Source: Closterium sp. NIES-65 (lineage: Eukaryota > Streptophyta > Zygnematophyceae > Desmidiales > Closteriaceae). From it: a DNA stretch of 64,000 bases. Each line of letters starts with the position of its first letter. Position 1 is the stretch's first letter. The notes below the pieces were generated by a model that was not told the origin of the DNA, ran no database searches, and worked only from the letters and a program-made list of their open reading frames with translations. Positions 36,880 to 48,203 of the stretch are shown here, piece by piece. The stretch is from contig CANXME010000427.1 in the NCBI GenBank assembly GCA_948144175.1, forward strand, positions 1 through 64,000, written 5' to 3'. Both the position numbers and the translations under genes were made by a program.

Positions 36880-36910
36880 TGCGTTATAGTGATCCTCGAT
36901 ATAGGTAGCT

Positions 36911-39900
36911 ATGGCGGGCAACACCTCGGCGGTAGCTGGTGAATCTTCAGCCCAAGATCGTACCGGCAGCCATGATTCTGGTGTTTCTGCGCCAAGGGGA
37001 GCGCGAACAAACCAGGGCTCGCTGATCAAGGAGGTGCTGAAAAACTTCACCGTCGAGAAGTTCAATGGTGAGGGCTATGATGATTGGGCCTGGAAAATGC
37101 AACTTTATTTCCGTCAAATCGGATTGCTGAAACTAATGATTGGGGAGGAGCCTAGACCGAGTGACCCCGCCCTTCAGGAAGATTGGGACGAGCGCGCCTC
37201 GGCTGGCTACTACTTGATGTCGCAGAGTTTGGAGCTGAACCAGCGTCACCACGTCATGCACCTGCTGCCGGAGGTTGAGTGCGGTCCGAAGGCGTGGACG
37301 GTGTTGAAGGAGCTGCACGCCCCGACCTCCGTTGTTGCAACATTGATGCTGGAGAGGGAGCTGTCCGCGTTGCGCCTGAGCGAGGGAGAGCCGGTGCAAC
37401 CTGTCCTGGACAAATTGCGCGACCTCTACGCGAAGTTGGCGACCGCAGGAATCACCTACCCGGAGCAAACAAAGTGCTTGAAGATGCTCTCGCTGCTGCC
37501 GGAATCGTGGCTTCAATTTACGAGCGGATTGAGCCTGCCGCAGAACCAGAGCTTGTGGACGCTCGAGTGGGTGCGGACGAAGATTCTGGAGGAGGACTTC
37601 CGTCGCCGCCAACTGAGGGGTGGAGACGACGGCAGCAGCGGCTACGGGATGCAAGGGAGCCGACGTGGCAAAGGACGTGGCTTCGGTGGTGCTGGACGCG
37701 GTGCAAAGAAAGACGACGACTCCAACGACCAACAAGGAGGTACCGGTTGGGGTCGCGGTGCGAAATCTGGACGTGGGGGCAAGTCGGGTGCTGGTGGCAA
37801 AATGAAAGGGAGTTGCTGGTATTGTGAGAAGGAAGGGCACCCCTGGTTTTTGTGCTATAAGAAACCCGATGGATGGACCCCCCAGAATCGTCACCAGGAT
37901 GGCGGCGCGCGGAGGAACCAGAAAAACGGCGCCAACATGGTCGCTGATTCGTCCGACAACAACCCGAAGGGCAACGGCGGTGCGGAGAAGAAGAAGGAGC
38001 GCACCGCAGGCCAATTCTTCCATATGGGAGACAAGGGGGAGCAAGGAGACGCATCTGCTAAGGCTGGAGCAGAGCTGCACCCCCTGGACTATTGGGTGTT
38101 GGACACAGGCGCTGCTTGGACAATGACGCCGCGCAAGGACCTGCTGGACGACGTACGCGCTGCACCGATTAATGAGGTGTGCTCTGCCTCTGGACACATG
38201 TTGAAGGTGGCTGGTGCGGGACGAGCTGCATTTAAGGGAGCGGATGGCAAGCCGGTGGTGCTGCACGACGTTCTCCTCGTCCCCGACCTGAAGGCCAACC
38301 TCATCTCCCTCCGTAAGCTTGGCAAGGCTGGGGTGAACACCAACACGGATGGGGCTCGCACTTATAAGGGGAAGCTGGGCAATCGGGTGCTTTGGGATCT
38401 GCACGAGAGCAAGGACGTGTACAGATCTATGTGGCAGCTGCCGGCGCTGGCGTGGCACGGTGGGGGGCAGGCTGGAGAGGGGTCTGCATCCCAGGGGGAG
38501 TGCAACGCCGTTGGAGGGGTTGGTGTGAAAGTGTCGGCCAGATCTGGGGAGACAGATTGGGCAACTGCACACCGACGTTTGGGGCATGTGGCAATGCCTT
38601 TGCTGAAGCAGCTGGAGAAGGATGGAGCCGTTAAGGGCTTAAAGCTGAACGGACAACCACCCGATGATAACTGTGAAATTTGCCTCCTTTCAAAGTTCAC
38701 CCGTTTCCCCTTCCATAGTGTGGCTGGCAGGAGCAAAAAGCCGTTGGAGCTGGTCCACATGGACTTGGTGGGGCCGCTGCCGGTGCAAGGGCACAAGGGG
38801 GAGCGGTACTTCCTAACCATAGTGGATGACTGGAGCAGGCTAATGTGGGCGTATCCGCTGAAGCAGAAAGATCACGCCGCCTCCACGATTCGGGACGATT
38901 GGCTGCCGTTCGTGGAGAAGCAAGCGGAGTGTGTGGTGAAGCGGATTAGGACAGATCGGGGTGGTGAGTTCCTTGGAACTGACATGACGGCCTGGCTCAA
39001 GAAGCAGGGCATCCAGAGGGAGCTGACCACGGCTTACACCCCACAGTCCAACGGTGTAGCAGAACGGGCGAACCGGACAATTCTGGAGACAGCTAGGGCG
39101 CTGCTCATAGAATCTGGGCTGGGCAACTTGATGTGGCCCCATGCTGTTCGGCACGCTACCGTCGCTAGGAACAGGGTACTCACAAAGGTTGGGGATGACT
39201 CGTGGGTGCCGTTGGAGAGGTGGCTTGGGAGGAAGCCGCCGGTGGACATGCTGAGGGTGTTCGGTTGCATGGCAGTCGCCCACGTTCCCAAGACCTACCG
39301 CAGTAAGTTGGGGGCGAGTGCAATCTGGTGTGTGCATTTGGGGCTGGCTGCTGAGAGCAAGGGATGGCTGCTGTGGGAGCCTTCCAAGGGTGTGTTGTTT
39401 GACAGCAGGGATGTGAAGTTTGTTGAGGGCATGATGTATGGGAGCTGGGAGAAACAGCCGGAGGCCAGGGTGTCCCAGCAGATGGAGCAGATTACCATGC
39501 AGCTGGACCTGACTCCTAGTGTGTGGGAGGAGGGAGAGGAGGCAGCTGCAGAGGGTGGTGATAAAGAGAAGGTGCAGGAGGCACCTGCTGGTGGAGGTGA
39601 TGGTGTGGAGATTAGCGGTAGCACTAGTGGAGCTGCTGGATCCGAGGGAGGAGAGCAGCAGCAGGGGAAAACTAAGAAGCCGAAGGGTGTTATTATGAAG
39701 GGATGGGAGACACCCGTCTCCAGGCCAGGACGTACCCGTATGGCTACTAAGAAGCTGACTGCAGGAGCTGATGTAGCGGAGCAGCAGCTTGGGACCGAGG
39801 AGGCATTGCTGATTCTACCACATGGCTATGACCCGGATGAGGAGGATGAGCCTGCGTACTGTTTTCTTGCCCCTGCACCAGAGGAACCAGCTAGCATGGA

Positions 39901-41491
39901 GGAGGCATTAGCTGGACCAGATAGGGACAAATGGCTAGCTTCCAGGGATGCTGAGTACCAGAGCCTGCTGGAGAATGGGACTTGGGAACTAGTGGTGCTG
40001 CCTGAGGGAAAGAAAGCGGTACAATGCAAGTGGGTGCTAAGGATCAAGACTGACGACAAGGGGCAGGTCACCATCTACAAGAGTAGGTTGGTGGCTAAGG
40101 GGTTTATGCAGAAGGAGAAGCGGGACTTCAATGAGATCTTTGCTCCCACTGCCAAACCCCCTACCCTTCGTGTCTTGTTGGCAGATGCAGCCGTTAGTGG
40201 GAAGTTCATTATCCAGATGGACATATCAACGGCATTTCTCAACGGGATTTTAGAGGAGGAGGTGTTCATGACGCAGCCACCTGGGTATGAGGATGGTACG
40301 GGCAGGGTGTGCAAGCTGAAAAAGTCCATCTACGGCTTGAAGCAGGCGCCACGCTGCTGGTACCAGAAGTTGGCAGCTGTTTTAGAGGAGATGGGATTCA
40401 GGACCAGCAGCTGTGATGAGAGCCTCTTTCTCAAGGGGGAGGGGGAGAAGCTGGTGCTGTTTCTGGTCTATGTGGACGACATTCTTCTCTTTAGCAGCAG
40501 CATGAAGGAGATCCAGAAGGTGCAGCAGCAGCTGATGGAGAACTTCAAGTGCAAGAACCTTGGGGAGGTAAAGTACTACCTCGGGATGCACGTGGAGAGG
40601 GATCTGGATCACAGGTGGTTGAAGCTGCACCAGGAGAAGTTCATCAAGGAGCTTGGGGAGAAGTACGGAATTGAGAATGAGCGCAAGGTTGCAACTCCCC
40701 TGCCAGCAGAATTCAGGCTTGTGAAAGCTGCAGAGGATGAAGGGGTTGAAGCCGAGGAGCAGCACCAATTTCAGTCCTTGGTGGGCAGCCTCTTGTATGC
40801 AGCAGTTCACACGAGACCCGACATCTCTTTCTCGGTTGGGCAGCTGGCTAGGGTAGTGCAGAATCCATCAGAGGAGCAGGTGGATGCAGCTGAGCGTGTG
40901 GTGAAGTATCTGAACTCTCACCCAAGCATTGGAGTTCAATACTCCGCATCTGCACAGGTGAAGCAGAAAGGGGTTGAGGTGCTGAAAGAGAAGGGGGAGA
41001 GGCTTGGAGAAGGCAAGCTTTTTCTCACTTGCTTTACTGACGCTACGTGGGCCTCTGAGAAGGAGGATTCCTCATCTGTGGGAGGATACATCTGCGTAGT
41101 TGGGGGAGGACCGGTTAGTTGGAGGTCAAAGAAGCAGACGGAGACAGCACTCTCTTCCGTGGAATCAGAGTACATGGCGATGTTCCATGGGGTGAAGGAG
41201 GTGATTTGGCTGAGGAGGCTGTTGGAGGAGATTGGCCAGGAGCAAAAGGTTGCTACGCCGCTCTTTTGTGATAGCAAGGGAGCTCTTGGGATGGCCAGGA
41301 ACGCTGTGCTTCATGGGCTGAATAAGCACATGCGTATCAAGTGGCACTGGCTGCGTAAGGAGGTGAAGAGGGGGACGGTGAATCCAATCTACATCAAGAC
41401 TCACCAGCAGCCAGCAGACTTCCTCACCAAGAGGCTTGCGGATGAGTCTCATTGGCGTTGTGTGCGCATGAGTGGAATGAGCATGAACTAG
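36911..41491 (+). CDS. CopA-8 Gag-Pol polyprotein
   Basis: One frame of 1526 codons, typical of single-frame Ty1/Copia. Gag capsid region is roughly residues 40-235, followed by a basic RGRG/GGAGRG stretch and a CX2CX4HX4C zinc knuckle (about 302-315). The aspartic protease motif LDTGAAWTMTP has its Asp near 398. The pre-integrase zinc region HRRLGHV...CEICLLSKF is near 555-600. The integrase catalytic triad is readable as D near 639, D near 682 and E near 718 (DD35E spacing). A low-complexity Gly/Glu-rich linker follows. RT has YVDD near 1187-1190 and RNase H has TDATWAS near 1377 and an SVESEY motif. The start ATG is 46 bases after the LTR and is shared with CopA-2, -7 and -12. Confidence 0.96.
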   Translation: MAGNTSAVAGESSAQDRTGSHDSGVSAPRGARTNQGSLIKEVLKNFTVEKFNGEGYDDWAWKMQLYFRQIGLLKLMIGEEPRPSDPALQEDWDERASAGYYLMSQSLELNQRHHVMHLLPEVECGPKAWTVLKELHAPTSVVATLMLERELSALRLSEGEPVQPVLDKLRDLYAKLATAGITYPEQTKCLKMLSLLPESWLQFTSGLSLPQNQSLWTLEWVRTKILEEDFRRRQLRGGDDGSSGYGMQGSRRGKGRGFGGAGRGAKKDDDSNDQQGGTGWGRGAKSGRGGKSGAGGKMKGSCWYCEKEGHPWFLCYKKPDGWTPQNRHQDGGARRNQKNGANMVADSSDNNPKGNGGAEKKKERTAGQFFHMGDKGEQGDASAKAGAELHPLDYWVLDTGAAWTMTPRKDLLDDVRAAPINEVCSASGHMLKVAGAGRAAFKGADGKPVVLHDVLLVPDLKANLISLRKLGKAGVNTNTDGARTYKGKLGNRVLWDLHESKDVYRSMWQLPALAWHGGGQAGEGSASQGECNAVGGVGVKVSARSGETDWATAHRRLGHVAMPLLKQLEKDGAVKGLKLNGQPPDDNCEICLLSKFTRFPFHSVAGRSKKPLELVHMDLVGPLPVQGHKGERYFLTIVDDWSRLMWAYPLKQKDHAASTIRDDWLPFVEKQAECVVKRIRTDRGGEFLGTDMTAWLKKQGIQRELTTAYTPQSNGVAERANRTILETARALLIESGLGNLMWPHAVRHATVARNRVLTKVGDDSWVPLERWLGRKPPVDMLRVFGCMAVAHVPKTYRSKLGASAIWCVHLGLAAESKGWLLWEPSKGVLFDSRDVKFVEGMMYGSWEKQPEARVSQQMEQITMQLDLTPSVWEEGEEAAAEGGDKEKVQEAPAGGGDGVEISGSTSGAAGSEGGEQQQGKTKKPKGVIMKGWETPVSRPGRTRMATKKLTAGADVAEQQLGTEEALLILPHGYDPDEEDEPAYCFLAPAPEEPASMEEALAGPDRDKWLASRDAEYQSLLENGTWELVVLPEGKKAVQCKWVLRIKTDDKGQVTIYKSRLVAKGFMQKEKRDFNEIFAPTAKPPTLRVLLADAAVSGKFIIQMDISTAFLNGILEEEVFMTQPPGYEDGTGRVCKLKKSIYGLKQAPRCWYQKLAAVLEEMGFRTSSCDESLFLKGEGEKLVLFLVYVDDILLFSSSMKEIQKVQQQLMENFKCKNLGEVKYYLGMHVERDLDHRWLKLHQEKFIKELGEKYGIENERKVATPLPAEFRLVKAAEDEGVEAEEQHQFQSLVGSLLYAAVHTRPDISFSVGQLARVVQNPSEEQVDAAERVVKYLNSHPSIGVQYSASAQVKQKGVEVLKEKGERLGEGKLFLTCFTDATWASEKEDSSSVGGYICVVGGGPVSWRSKKQTETALSSVESEYMAMFHGVKEVIWLRRLLEEIGQEQKVATPLFCDSKGALGMARNAVLHGLNKHMRIKWHWLRKEVKRGTVNPIYIKTHQQPADFLTKRLADESHWRCVRMSGMSMN

Positions 41492-41522
41492 TATGGAATG
41501 ATGGGGATGCAGCCGGCAGGCT

Positions 41523-41531
41523 GAGGGGGAG
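41523..41531 (+). other. Polypurine tract of CopA-8
   Basis: GAGGGGGAG two bases before the 3' LTR, the plus-strand primer. The same tract is at 1749-1757, 34534-34542, 50833-50841 and 60454-60462, and reversed at 17365-17373, 48206-48214 and 61399-61407. Confidence 0.85.
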
Positions 41532-41533
41532 TG

Positions 41534-42626
41534 TGTTGGGTGCAAATTCACATTGCACGACATCCTGCCGTCTGTTTGTACGAGTATGCGTGTGCGAATG
41601 CATTTGCGTGTGAATGGTATGTTTGTGTGTTTGTTTGCTTTCGCAATTTTCGCTTGAAGCATTTGCAGGTACTCGCAAAATGTGCGCTTCGGCATAACAT
41701 TGTACGCGCTATGAACAGTACAAGCAGAAAGGACGAGCTCGCAAAGGAACCCAAGATGGAAGCTTTGCGGTTCAACTTACTTGATTGCGCAGATTCAGTT
41801 CTATCCAACTCGAAATTGTACTGTTTTGTTTGGTTGACTATAGTGTAGCAGGGCAGGCACTATAGGGGTACAATTTAGGTGAAGGTTGGATGTTGTTTGT
41901 CTGTATCTGCATGCTACAGGGCCAGGGGAAACCAGCGGAACCAGCATTTGGCTGATTGGGCAAAGACAAAACAGGTTCTGTTTTTAGGACCTGAACCTGG
42001 TTGTTGTTTTCCCAGGTTGGAAAAACAGAACCAGAGGTTGTTCACCAACCTATCACCTGCTATTTTGTTCAGCCAGGTTGGTTCTGTTGCTTGGAATTAT
42101 TTGGGATCATCCCTGGTTGTTCCCAGGTTGATTCCCAAGGTCCTTGCTAGCTAGAGCTATTTATTCCTTCTCTGTTTGTACCTGAATATAGTGAAATTGA
42201 TTCAAGCGAATTCCTTCCTTGCTGGAATTTCTTTTCTACGCGGTGCGACGGAGAAATGCTACCCGAGTCAACGCTAGTACGCTAGCACTCCAACGCTAGG
42301 CTAACGCTGTCCGAGCCATAACTTCGTAATGGCAGAACTTTTCGCGAGGCAACTTGGCTTATTTTAAAGCTCTTAGAGTGAGCTTCGATATAGGAAATTC
42401 TCAGCTTAATCCGATCGACGGTCTGCACGATACGCTGCGCGACGTTCAAGGTACTCTTGCTGTTTTGACTAAGTCCCTCTTGATCCCTCTCTCTACAAAC
42501 TCGGACCCGAGGATAGGGGCTGGTCTTGTACCAGGCACCCAAGGACCCTTGGAGGTGACCCCGAGGAGAGGTTTTAAGTGTGATAAAGTCTTAATAGCTT
42601 GAGTTTATTAGGCCCTTACACCAACA
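41534..42626 (+). repeat. 3' LTR of CopA-8
   Basis: 1093 bp. Shares all private variants of the 5' LTR, for example GGCTGATTGGGC, TTGTTCAGCC and GACGGAGAAATGC. Followed by the duplicated TACTA. Confidence 0.97.
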
Positions 42627-42712
42627 TACTATTCACACGCAAATGCATTTGCACATGCATACTCGTACAAACAGACGGCAGGATGTCGTGCAATGTGAAT
42701 TTGCACCCAACA
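42627..42712 (-). repeat. Minus-strand CopA LTR, piece right of the CopA-8 insertion (3' LTR of CopA-9)
   Basis: Continues 35621-35771 after one TACTA copy and ends CCCAACA at the reversed polypurine region of CopA-9. Confidence 0.94.
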
Positions 42713-45700
42713 CACTCCCCTTCAGCCTGCCGGCTGCATCCCCATCATTCCATACTAGTTCATGCTCATTCCACTCATGCGCACACAACGCCAATGAGGC
42801 TCATCCGCAAGCCTCTTGGTGATGAAGTCTGCTGGCTGCTGGTGAGTCTTGATGTAGATCGGATTCACCGTCCCCCTCTTCACGTCCTTACGCAGCCAGT
42901 GCCACTTGATACGCATGTGTTTATTGAGCCCATGAAGCACAGCGTTCCTGGCCATCCCAAGAGCTCCATTGCTATCACAAAACAGCGGCGTAGCAACCTT
43001 TTGCGCCTGGCCAATCTCCTCTAACAGCCTCCTCAGCCAAATCACCTCCTTCACCATGTACTCTGATTCCACAGAAGAGAGTGCTGTCTCCGTCTGCTTC
43101 TTTGACCTCCAACTAACAGGTCCTCCTCCAACTACGCAGATGTATCCTCCCACTGATGAGGAATCCTCCTTCTCAGAGGCCCACGTAGCATCGGTAAAGC
43201 AAGTGAGAAAAAGCTTGCCTTCTCCAAGCCTCTCCCTCTTCTCTTTCAGCACCTCAACCCCTTTCTTCTTCACCTGTGCAGACGCAGAGTATTGAACTCC
43301 AATGCTTGGGTGAGAGTTCAGATACTTCACCACACGCTCAGCTGCATCCACCTGCTCCTCTGATGGATTCTGCACCACCCTAGCCAGCTGCCCAACCGAG
43401 AAAGAGATGTCGGGCCTCGTGTGAACTGCTGCATACAAGAGGCTGCCTCATTCTCAATTCCGTACTTCTCCCCAAGCTCCTTGATCAACTTCTCCTGGTG
43501 CAGCTTCAACCACCTGTGATCCAGATCCCTCTCCACGTGCATCCTGAGGTAGTACTTTACCTCCCCAATGTTCTTGCACTTGAAGTTCTCTATCAGCTGC
43601 TGCTGCACCTTCTGGATCTCCTTCATGCTGCTGCTAAAGAGAAGAATGTCGTCCACATAGACCAGAAACAGCACCAGCTTCTCCCCCTCCCCCTTGAGAA
43701 AGAGGCTCTCATCACAGCTGCTGGTCCTGAATCCCATCTCCTCTAAAACAGCTGCCAACTTCTGGTACCAGCAGCGTGGCGCCTGCTTCAAGCCGTAGAT
43801 GGACTTTTTCAGCTTGCACACCCTGCCCGTACCATCCTCATACCCAGGTGGCTGCGTCATGAACACCTCCTCCTCTAAAATCCCGTTGAGAAATGCCGTT
43901 GATATGTCCATCTGGATAATGAACTTCCCACTAACGGCTGCATCTGCCAACAAGACACGAAGTGTAGGGGGTTTGGCAGTGGGAGCAAAGATCTCATTGA
44001 AGTCCCGCTTCTCCTTCTGCATAAACCCCTTAGCCACCAAGCTACTCTTGTAGATGGTGACCTGCCCCTTGTCGTCAGTCTTGATCCTTAGCACCCACTT
44101 GCATTGTACCGCTTTCTTTCCCTCAGGCAGCACCACTAGTTCCCAAGTCCCATTCTCCAGCAGGCTCTGGTACTCAGCATCCCTAGAAGCTAGCCATTTG
44201 TCCCTATCTGGTCCAGCTAATGCCTCCTCCATGCTAGCTGGTTCCTCTGGTGCAGGGGCAAGAAAACAGTACGCAGGTTCATCCTCCTCATCCGGGTCAT
44301 AGCCATGCGGTAGAATCAGCAATGCCTCCTCAGTCCCAAGCTGCTGCTCCGCTACATCAGCTCCTGCAGTCAGCTTCTTAGTAGCCATACGGGTACGTCC
44401 TGGCCTGGAGACGGGTGTCTCCCATCCCTTCATAACGACACCCTTCGGCTTCTTAGTTTTTCCCTGCTGCTGCTCTCTTCCCTCGGATCCAGCAGCTCCA
44501 CTAGTGCTACCGCTAGTCTCCACACCATCACCTCCACCAGCAGGTGCCTCCTGCACCTTCTCTTTATCACCACCCTCTGCAGCTGCCTCTTCTCCCTCCT
44601 CGCACACACTAGGAGTCAGGTCCAGCTGCATGGTGATCTGCTCCATCTGCTGGGACACCCTGGCCTCCGGCTGTTTCTCCCAGCTCCCATACATCATGCC
44701 CTCAACAAACTTCACATCCCTGCTGTCAAACAACACACCCTTGGAAGGCTCCCACAGCAGCCATCCCTTGCTCTCAGCAGCCAGCCCCAAATGCACACAC
44801 CAGATTGCACTCGCCCCCAACTTACTGCGGTAGGTCTTGGGGACGTGGGCGACTGCCATGCAACCGAACACCCTCAGCATGTCCACCGGCGGCTTCCTCC
44901 CAAGCCACCTCTCCAACGGCACCCACGAGTCATCCCCAACCTTTGTGAGTACCCTGTTCCTAGCGACGGTAGCGTGCCGAACAGCATGGGGCCACATCAA
45001 GTTGCCCAGCCCAGATTCTATGAGCAGCGCCCTAGCTGTCTCCAGAATTGTCCGGTTCGCCCGTTCTGCTACACCGTTGGACTGTGGGGTGTAAGCCGTG
45101 GTCAGCTCCCTCTGGATGCCCTGCTTTTTGAGCCAGGCCGTCATCTCAGCTCCAAGGAACTCACCACCCCGATCTGTCCTAATCCGCTTCACCACACACT
45201 CCGCTTGCTTCTCCACGAACGGCAGCCAATCGTCCCGAATCGTGGAGGCGGCGTGATCTTTCTGCTTCAGCGGATACGCCCACATTAGCCTGCTCCAGTC
45301 ATCCACTATGGTTAGGAAGTACCGCTCCCCCTTGTGCCCTTGCACCGGCAGCGGCCCCACCAAGTCCATGTGGACCAGCTCCAACGGCTTTTTGCTCCTG
45401 CCAGCCACACTATGGAAGGGGAAACGGGTGAACTTTGAAAGGAGGCAAATTTCACAGTTATCATTGGGTGGTTGTCCGTTCAGCTTTAAGCCCTTAACGG
45501 CTCCATCCTTTTCCAGCTGCTTCAGCAAAGGCATTGCCACATGCCCCAAACGTCGGTGTGCAGTTGCCCAATCTGTCTCCCCAGATCTGGCCGACACTTT
45601 CACACCAACCCCTCCAACGGCGTTGCACTCCCCCTGGGATGCAGACCCCTCTCCAGCCTGCCCCCCACCGTGCCACGCCAGCGCCGGCAGCTGCCACATA

Positions 45701-47111
45701 GATCTGTACACGTCCTTGCTCTCGTGCAGATCCCAAAGCACCCGATTGCCCAGCTTCCCCTTATAAGTGCGTGCCCCATCCGTGCTAGTGCTCACCCCAG
45801 ACTTGCCAAGCTTACGGAGGGAGATGAGGTTGGCCTTGAGTTGAGGAACAAGAAGAACGTCGTGCAGCACCACCGGCTTGCCATCCGCTCCCTTAAACGC
45901 AGCTCGTCCCGCACCAGCCACGTTCAGCGCGTGTCCAGAGGCGGAGCACACCTCGTTGATCGGAGCAGCTCGTACGTGGTCCAGCAGGTCCTTGCGCGGC
46001 GTCATTGTCCAAGCAGCGCCTGTGTCAGGGGGTGCAGCTCTGCTCCAGCCTTAGCAGATGCGTCTCCTTGCTCCCCCTTGTCTCCCATATGGAAGAATTG
46101 GCCCGCGGTGCGCTCCTTCTTCTTTTCCGCACCGCCGTTGCCCTTCGGGTTGTTGTCGGACGAATCAGCGACCATGTTGGCGCCGTTTTTCTGGTTCCTC
46201 CACGCGCCGCCATCCTGGTGACGATTCTGGGGGGTCCATCCATCGGGTTTCTTATAGCACAAAAACCAGGGGTGCCCTTCCTTCTCACAATACCAGCAAC
46301 TCCCTTCCATTTTGCCACCAGCACCCGACTTGCCCCCACGTCCAGATTTCGCACCGCGACCCCAACCGGTACCTCCTTGTTGGTCGTTGGAGTCGTCGTC
46401 TTTCTTTGCACCGCGTCCAGCACCACCGAAGCCACGTCCTTTGCCACGTCGGCTCCCTTGAATCCCGTAGCCGCTGCTGCCGTCGTCTCCACCCCTTAGT
46501 TGGCGGCGACGGAAGTCCTCCTCCAGAATCTTCGTCCGCACCCACTCGAGCGTCCATAAGCTCTGGTTCTGCGGCAGGCTCAATCCGCTCGTGAATTGAA
46601 GCCACGATTCCGGCAGCACCGAGAGCATCTTCATGCACTTGGTCTGCTCCGGGTAGGTGATTCCCGCGGTCGCCAACTTCGCGTAGAGATCACGCATCTT
46701 GTCCAGGATAGGTTGCACCGGCTCTCCCTCGCTTAGGCGCAACGCGGACAGCTCCCTCTCCATCATGAGCGTCGCAGCGACGGAGGTAGGGGCGTGCAGC
46801 TCCTTCAACACCGTCCACGCCTTCGGACCGCACTCAACCTCCGGCAGCAGGTGCATGACGTGGTGACGCTGGTTCAGCTCCAAACTCTGCGACATCAAGT
46901 AGTAGCCAGCCGAGCCGCGCTCGTCCCAATCTTCCTGAAGGGCGGGGTCACTCGGTCTAGGCTTCTCCCCAATCATTAGTTTCAGCAATCCAATCTGACG
47001 GAAATAAAGTTGCATTTTCCAGGCCCAATCATCAAAGCCCTCACCATTGAACTTCTCGATGGTGAAGTTTTTCAGCACCTCCTTGATCAACGAGCCCTGG
47101 CTTGTTCGCGC
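42713..47111 (-). mobile_element. CopA-9 internal region (minus strand), gag-pol, broken
   Basis: Reading leftward: Gag from about 47110 (KEVLKNFTIEKFNG), without the normal Gag start, leader and PBS, then knuckle CWYCEKEGHPWFLC near 46290. Protease lies near 46010, then an 892-codon frame (46005-43327) covers integrase and RT. The RNase H part follows on 43438-42755. About four breaks. On the right it joins the LTR at 47112 directly within Gag. Its left LTR (42627-42712 plus 35621-35771) appears to be shared with CopA-6, as in tandem copies left by LTR recombination. Confidence 0.93.
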
Positions 47112-48203
47112 TGTTGGTGTAAGGGCCTAATAAACTCAAGCTATTAAGACTTTATCACACTTAAAAACTCTCTTCGGGGTCACCTCCAAGGGTCCTTGGT
47201 TGCCTGGTACAAGACCAGCCCCTATCCTCGGGTCCGAGTTTGTAGAGAGAGGGATCAAGAGGGACTTAGTCAAAACAGCAAGAGTACCTTGAAAGTCGCG
47301 CAGCGTATCGTGCAGACCATAGATCGGATTAAGCTGAGATTTTACTATATCGAAGCTCACTCTAAGAGCTTTAAAATAAGCCAAGTTGCCTCGCGAAAAG
47401 TTCTGCCATTACGAAGTTATGGCTCGGACAGCGTTAGCCTAGCGTTGGAGTGCTAGCGTACTAGCGTTGACTCGGGTAGCATTCCGCTGTCGCACCGCGT
47501 AGAAATGAAATTCCAGGAAGGGAGGAATTCGCTTGAATCAATTTCACTATATTCAGGTACAAACAGAGAAGGAATAAATAGCTCTAGCTAGCAAGGACCT
47601 TGGGAATCAACCTGGGAACAACCAGGGATGATCCCAAATAATTCCAAGCAGCAGAACCAACCTGGCTGGACAAAATAGCAGGTGGTAGGTTGGAGAACAA
47701 ACACTGGTTCTGTTTTTCCAACCTGGGAAAACAACAACCAGGTTCAGGTCCTAAAAACAGAACCTGTTTTGTCTTTGCCCAACCAGCCAAATGCTGGTTC
47801 CGCTGGTTTCCCCTGGCCCTGTAGCATGCAGATACAGACAAACAACATCCAACCTTCACCTAAATTGTACCCCTATAGTGCCTGTCCTGCTACACTTTAG
47901 TAACCAAACAAAACAGTACAATTTCGAGTTGGATAGAACTGAATCTGCGCAATCAAGTAAGCCGAACCGCAAAGCTTCCATCTTGGGTTCCTTTGCGAGC
48001 TCGTCCTTTCTGCTTGTACTGTTCATAGCGCGTACAATGTTATGCCGAAGCGCACATTGTGCGAGTACCTGCAAATGCTTCAAGCGAAACTTGCGAAAGC
48101 AAACAAACACACGAACATTCCATTCTTACGCAAATGCATTCGCACACGCATACTCGTACAAACAGACGGCAGGATATCGTGCAATGTGAATTTGCACCCA
48201 ACA
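47112..48203 (-). repeat. CopA LTR (minus strand) between CopA-9 and CopA-10
   Basis: 1092 bp, TGTTGGTG...CCCAACA. It stands upstream of CopA-9 and, at the same time, directly after the polypurine tract of CopA-10 (48206-48214), so two internal regions share it. Confidence 0.95.

Larger units (their letters stand above)
35772..42626 (+). mobile_element. CopA-8, Copia LTR retrotransposon, looks whole
   Basis: 6855 bp. LTRs at 35772-36864 and 41534-42626 are both 1093 bp and show no difference by eye. The 5-bp target duplication TACTA is at 35767-35771 and 42627-42631. PBS 36868-36879, single gag-pol frame 36911-41491, polypurine tract 41523-41531. Order protease, integrase, RT, RNase H makes it Ty1/Copia. 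It lies inside a minus-strand LTR of the same family. Equal LTRs and an exact duplication point to a very recent insertion, the youngest in the window. Whether it is expressed or mobile cannot be told from sequence. Confidence 0.97.

Noticed and set aside
37133-38587. Long antisense open frames opposite gag and protease (also near 5500-6399, 27197-28486 and 56319-57599)
   Set aside because: They recur in every copy because the GC-rich sense codons leave few stops in the opposite frame. The products are low-complexity and match no family. A regulatory antisense RNA cannot be excluded but nothing in the sequence supports a protein.
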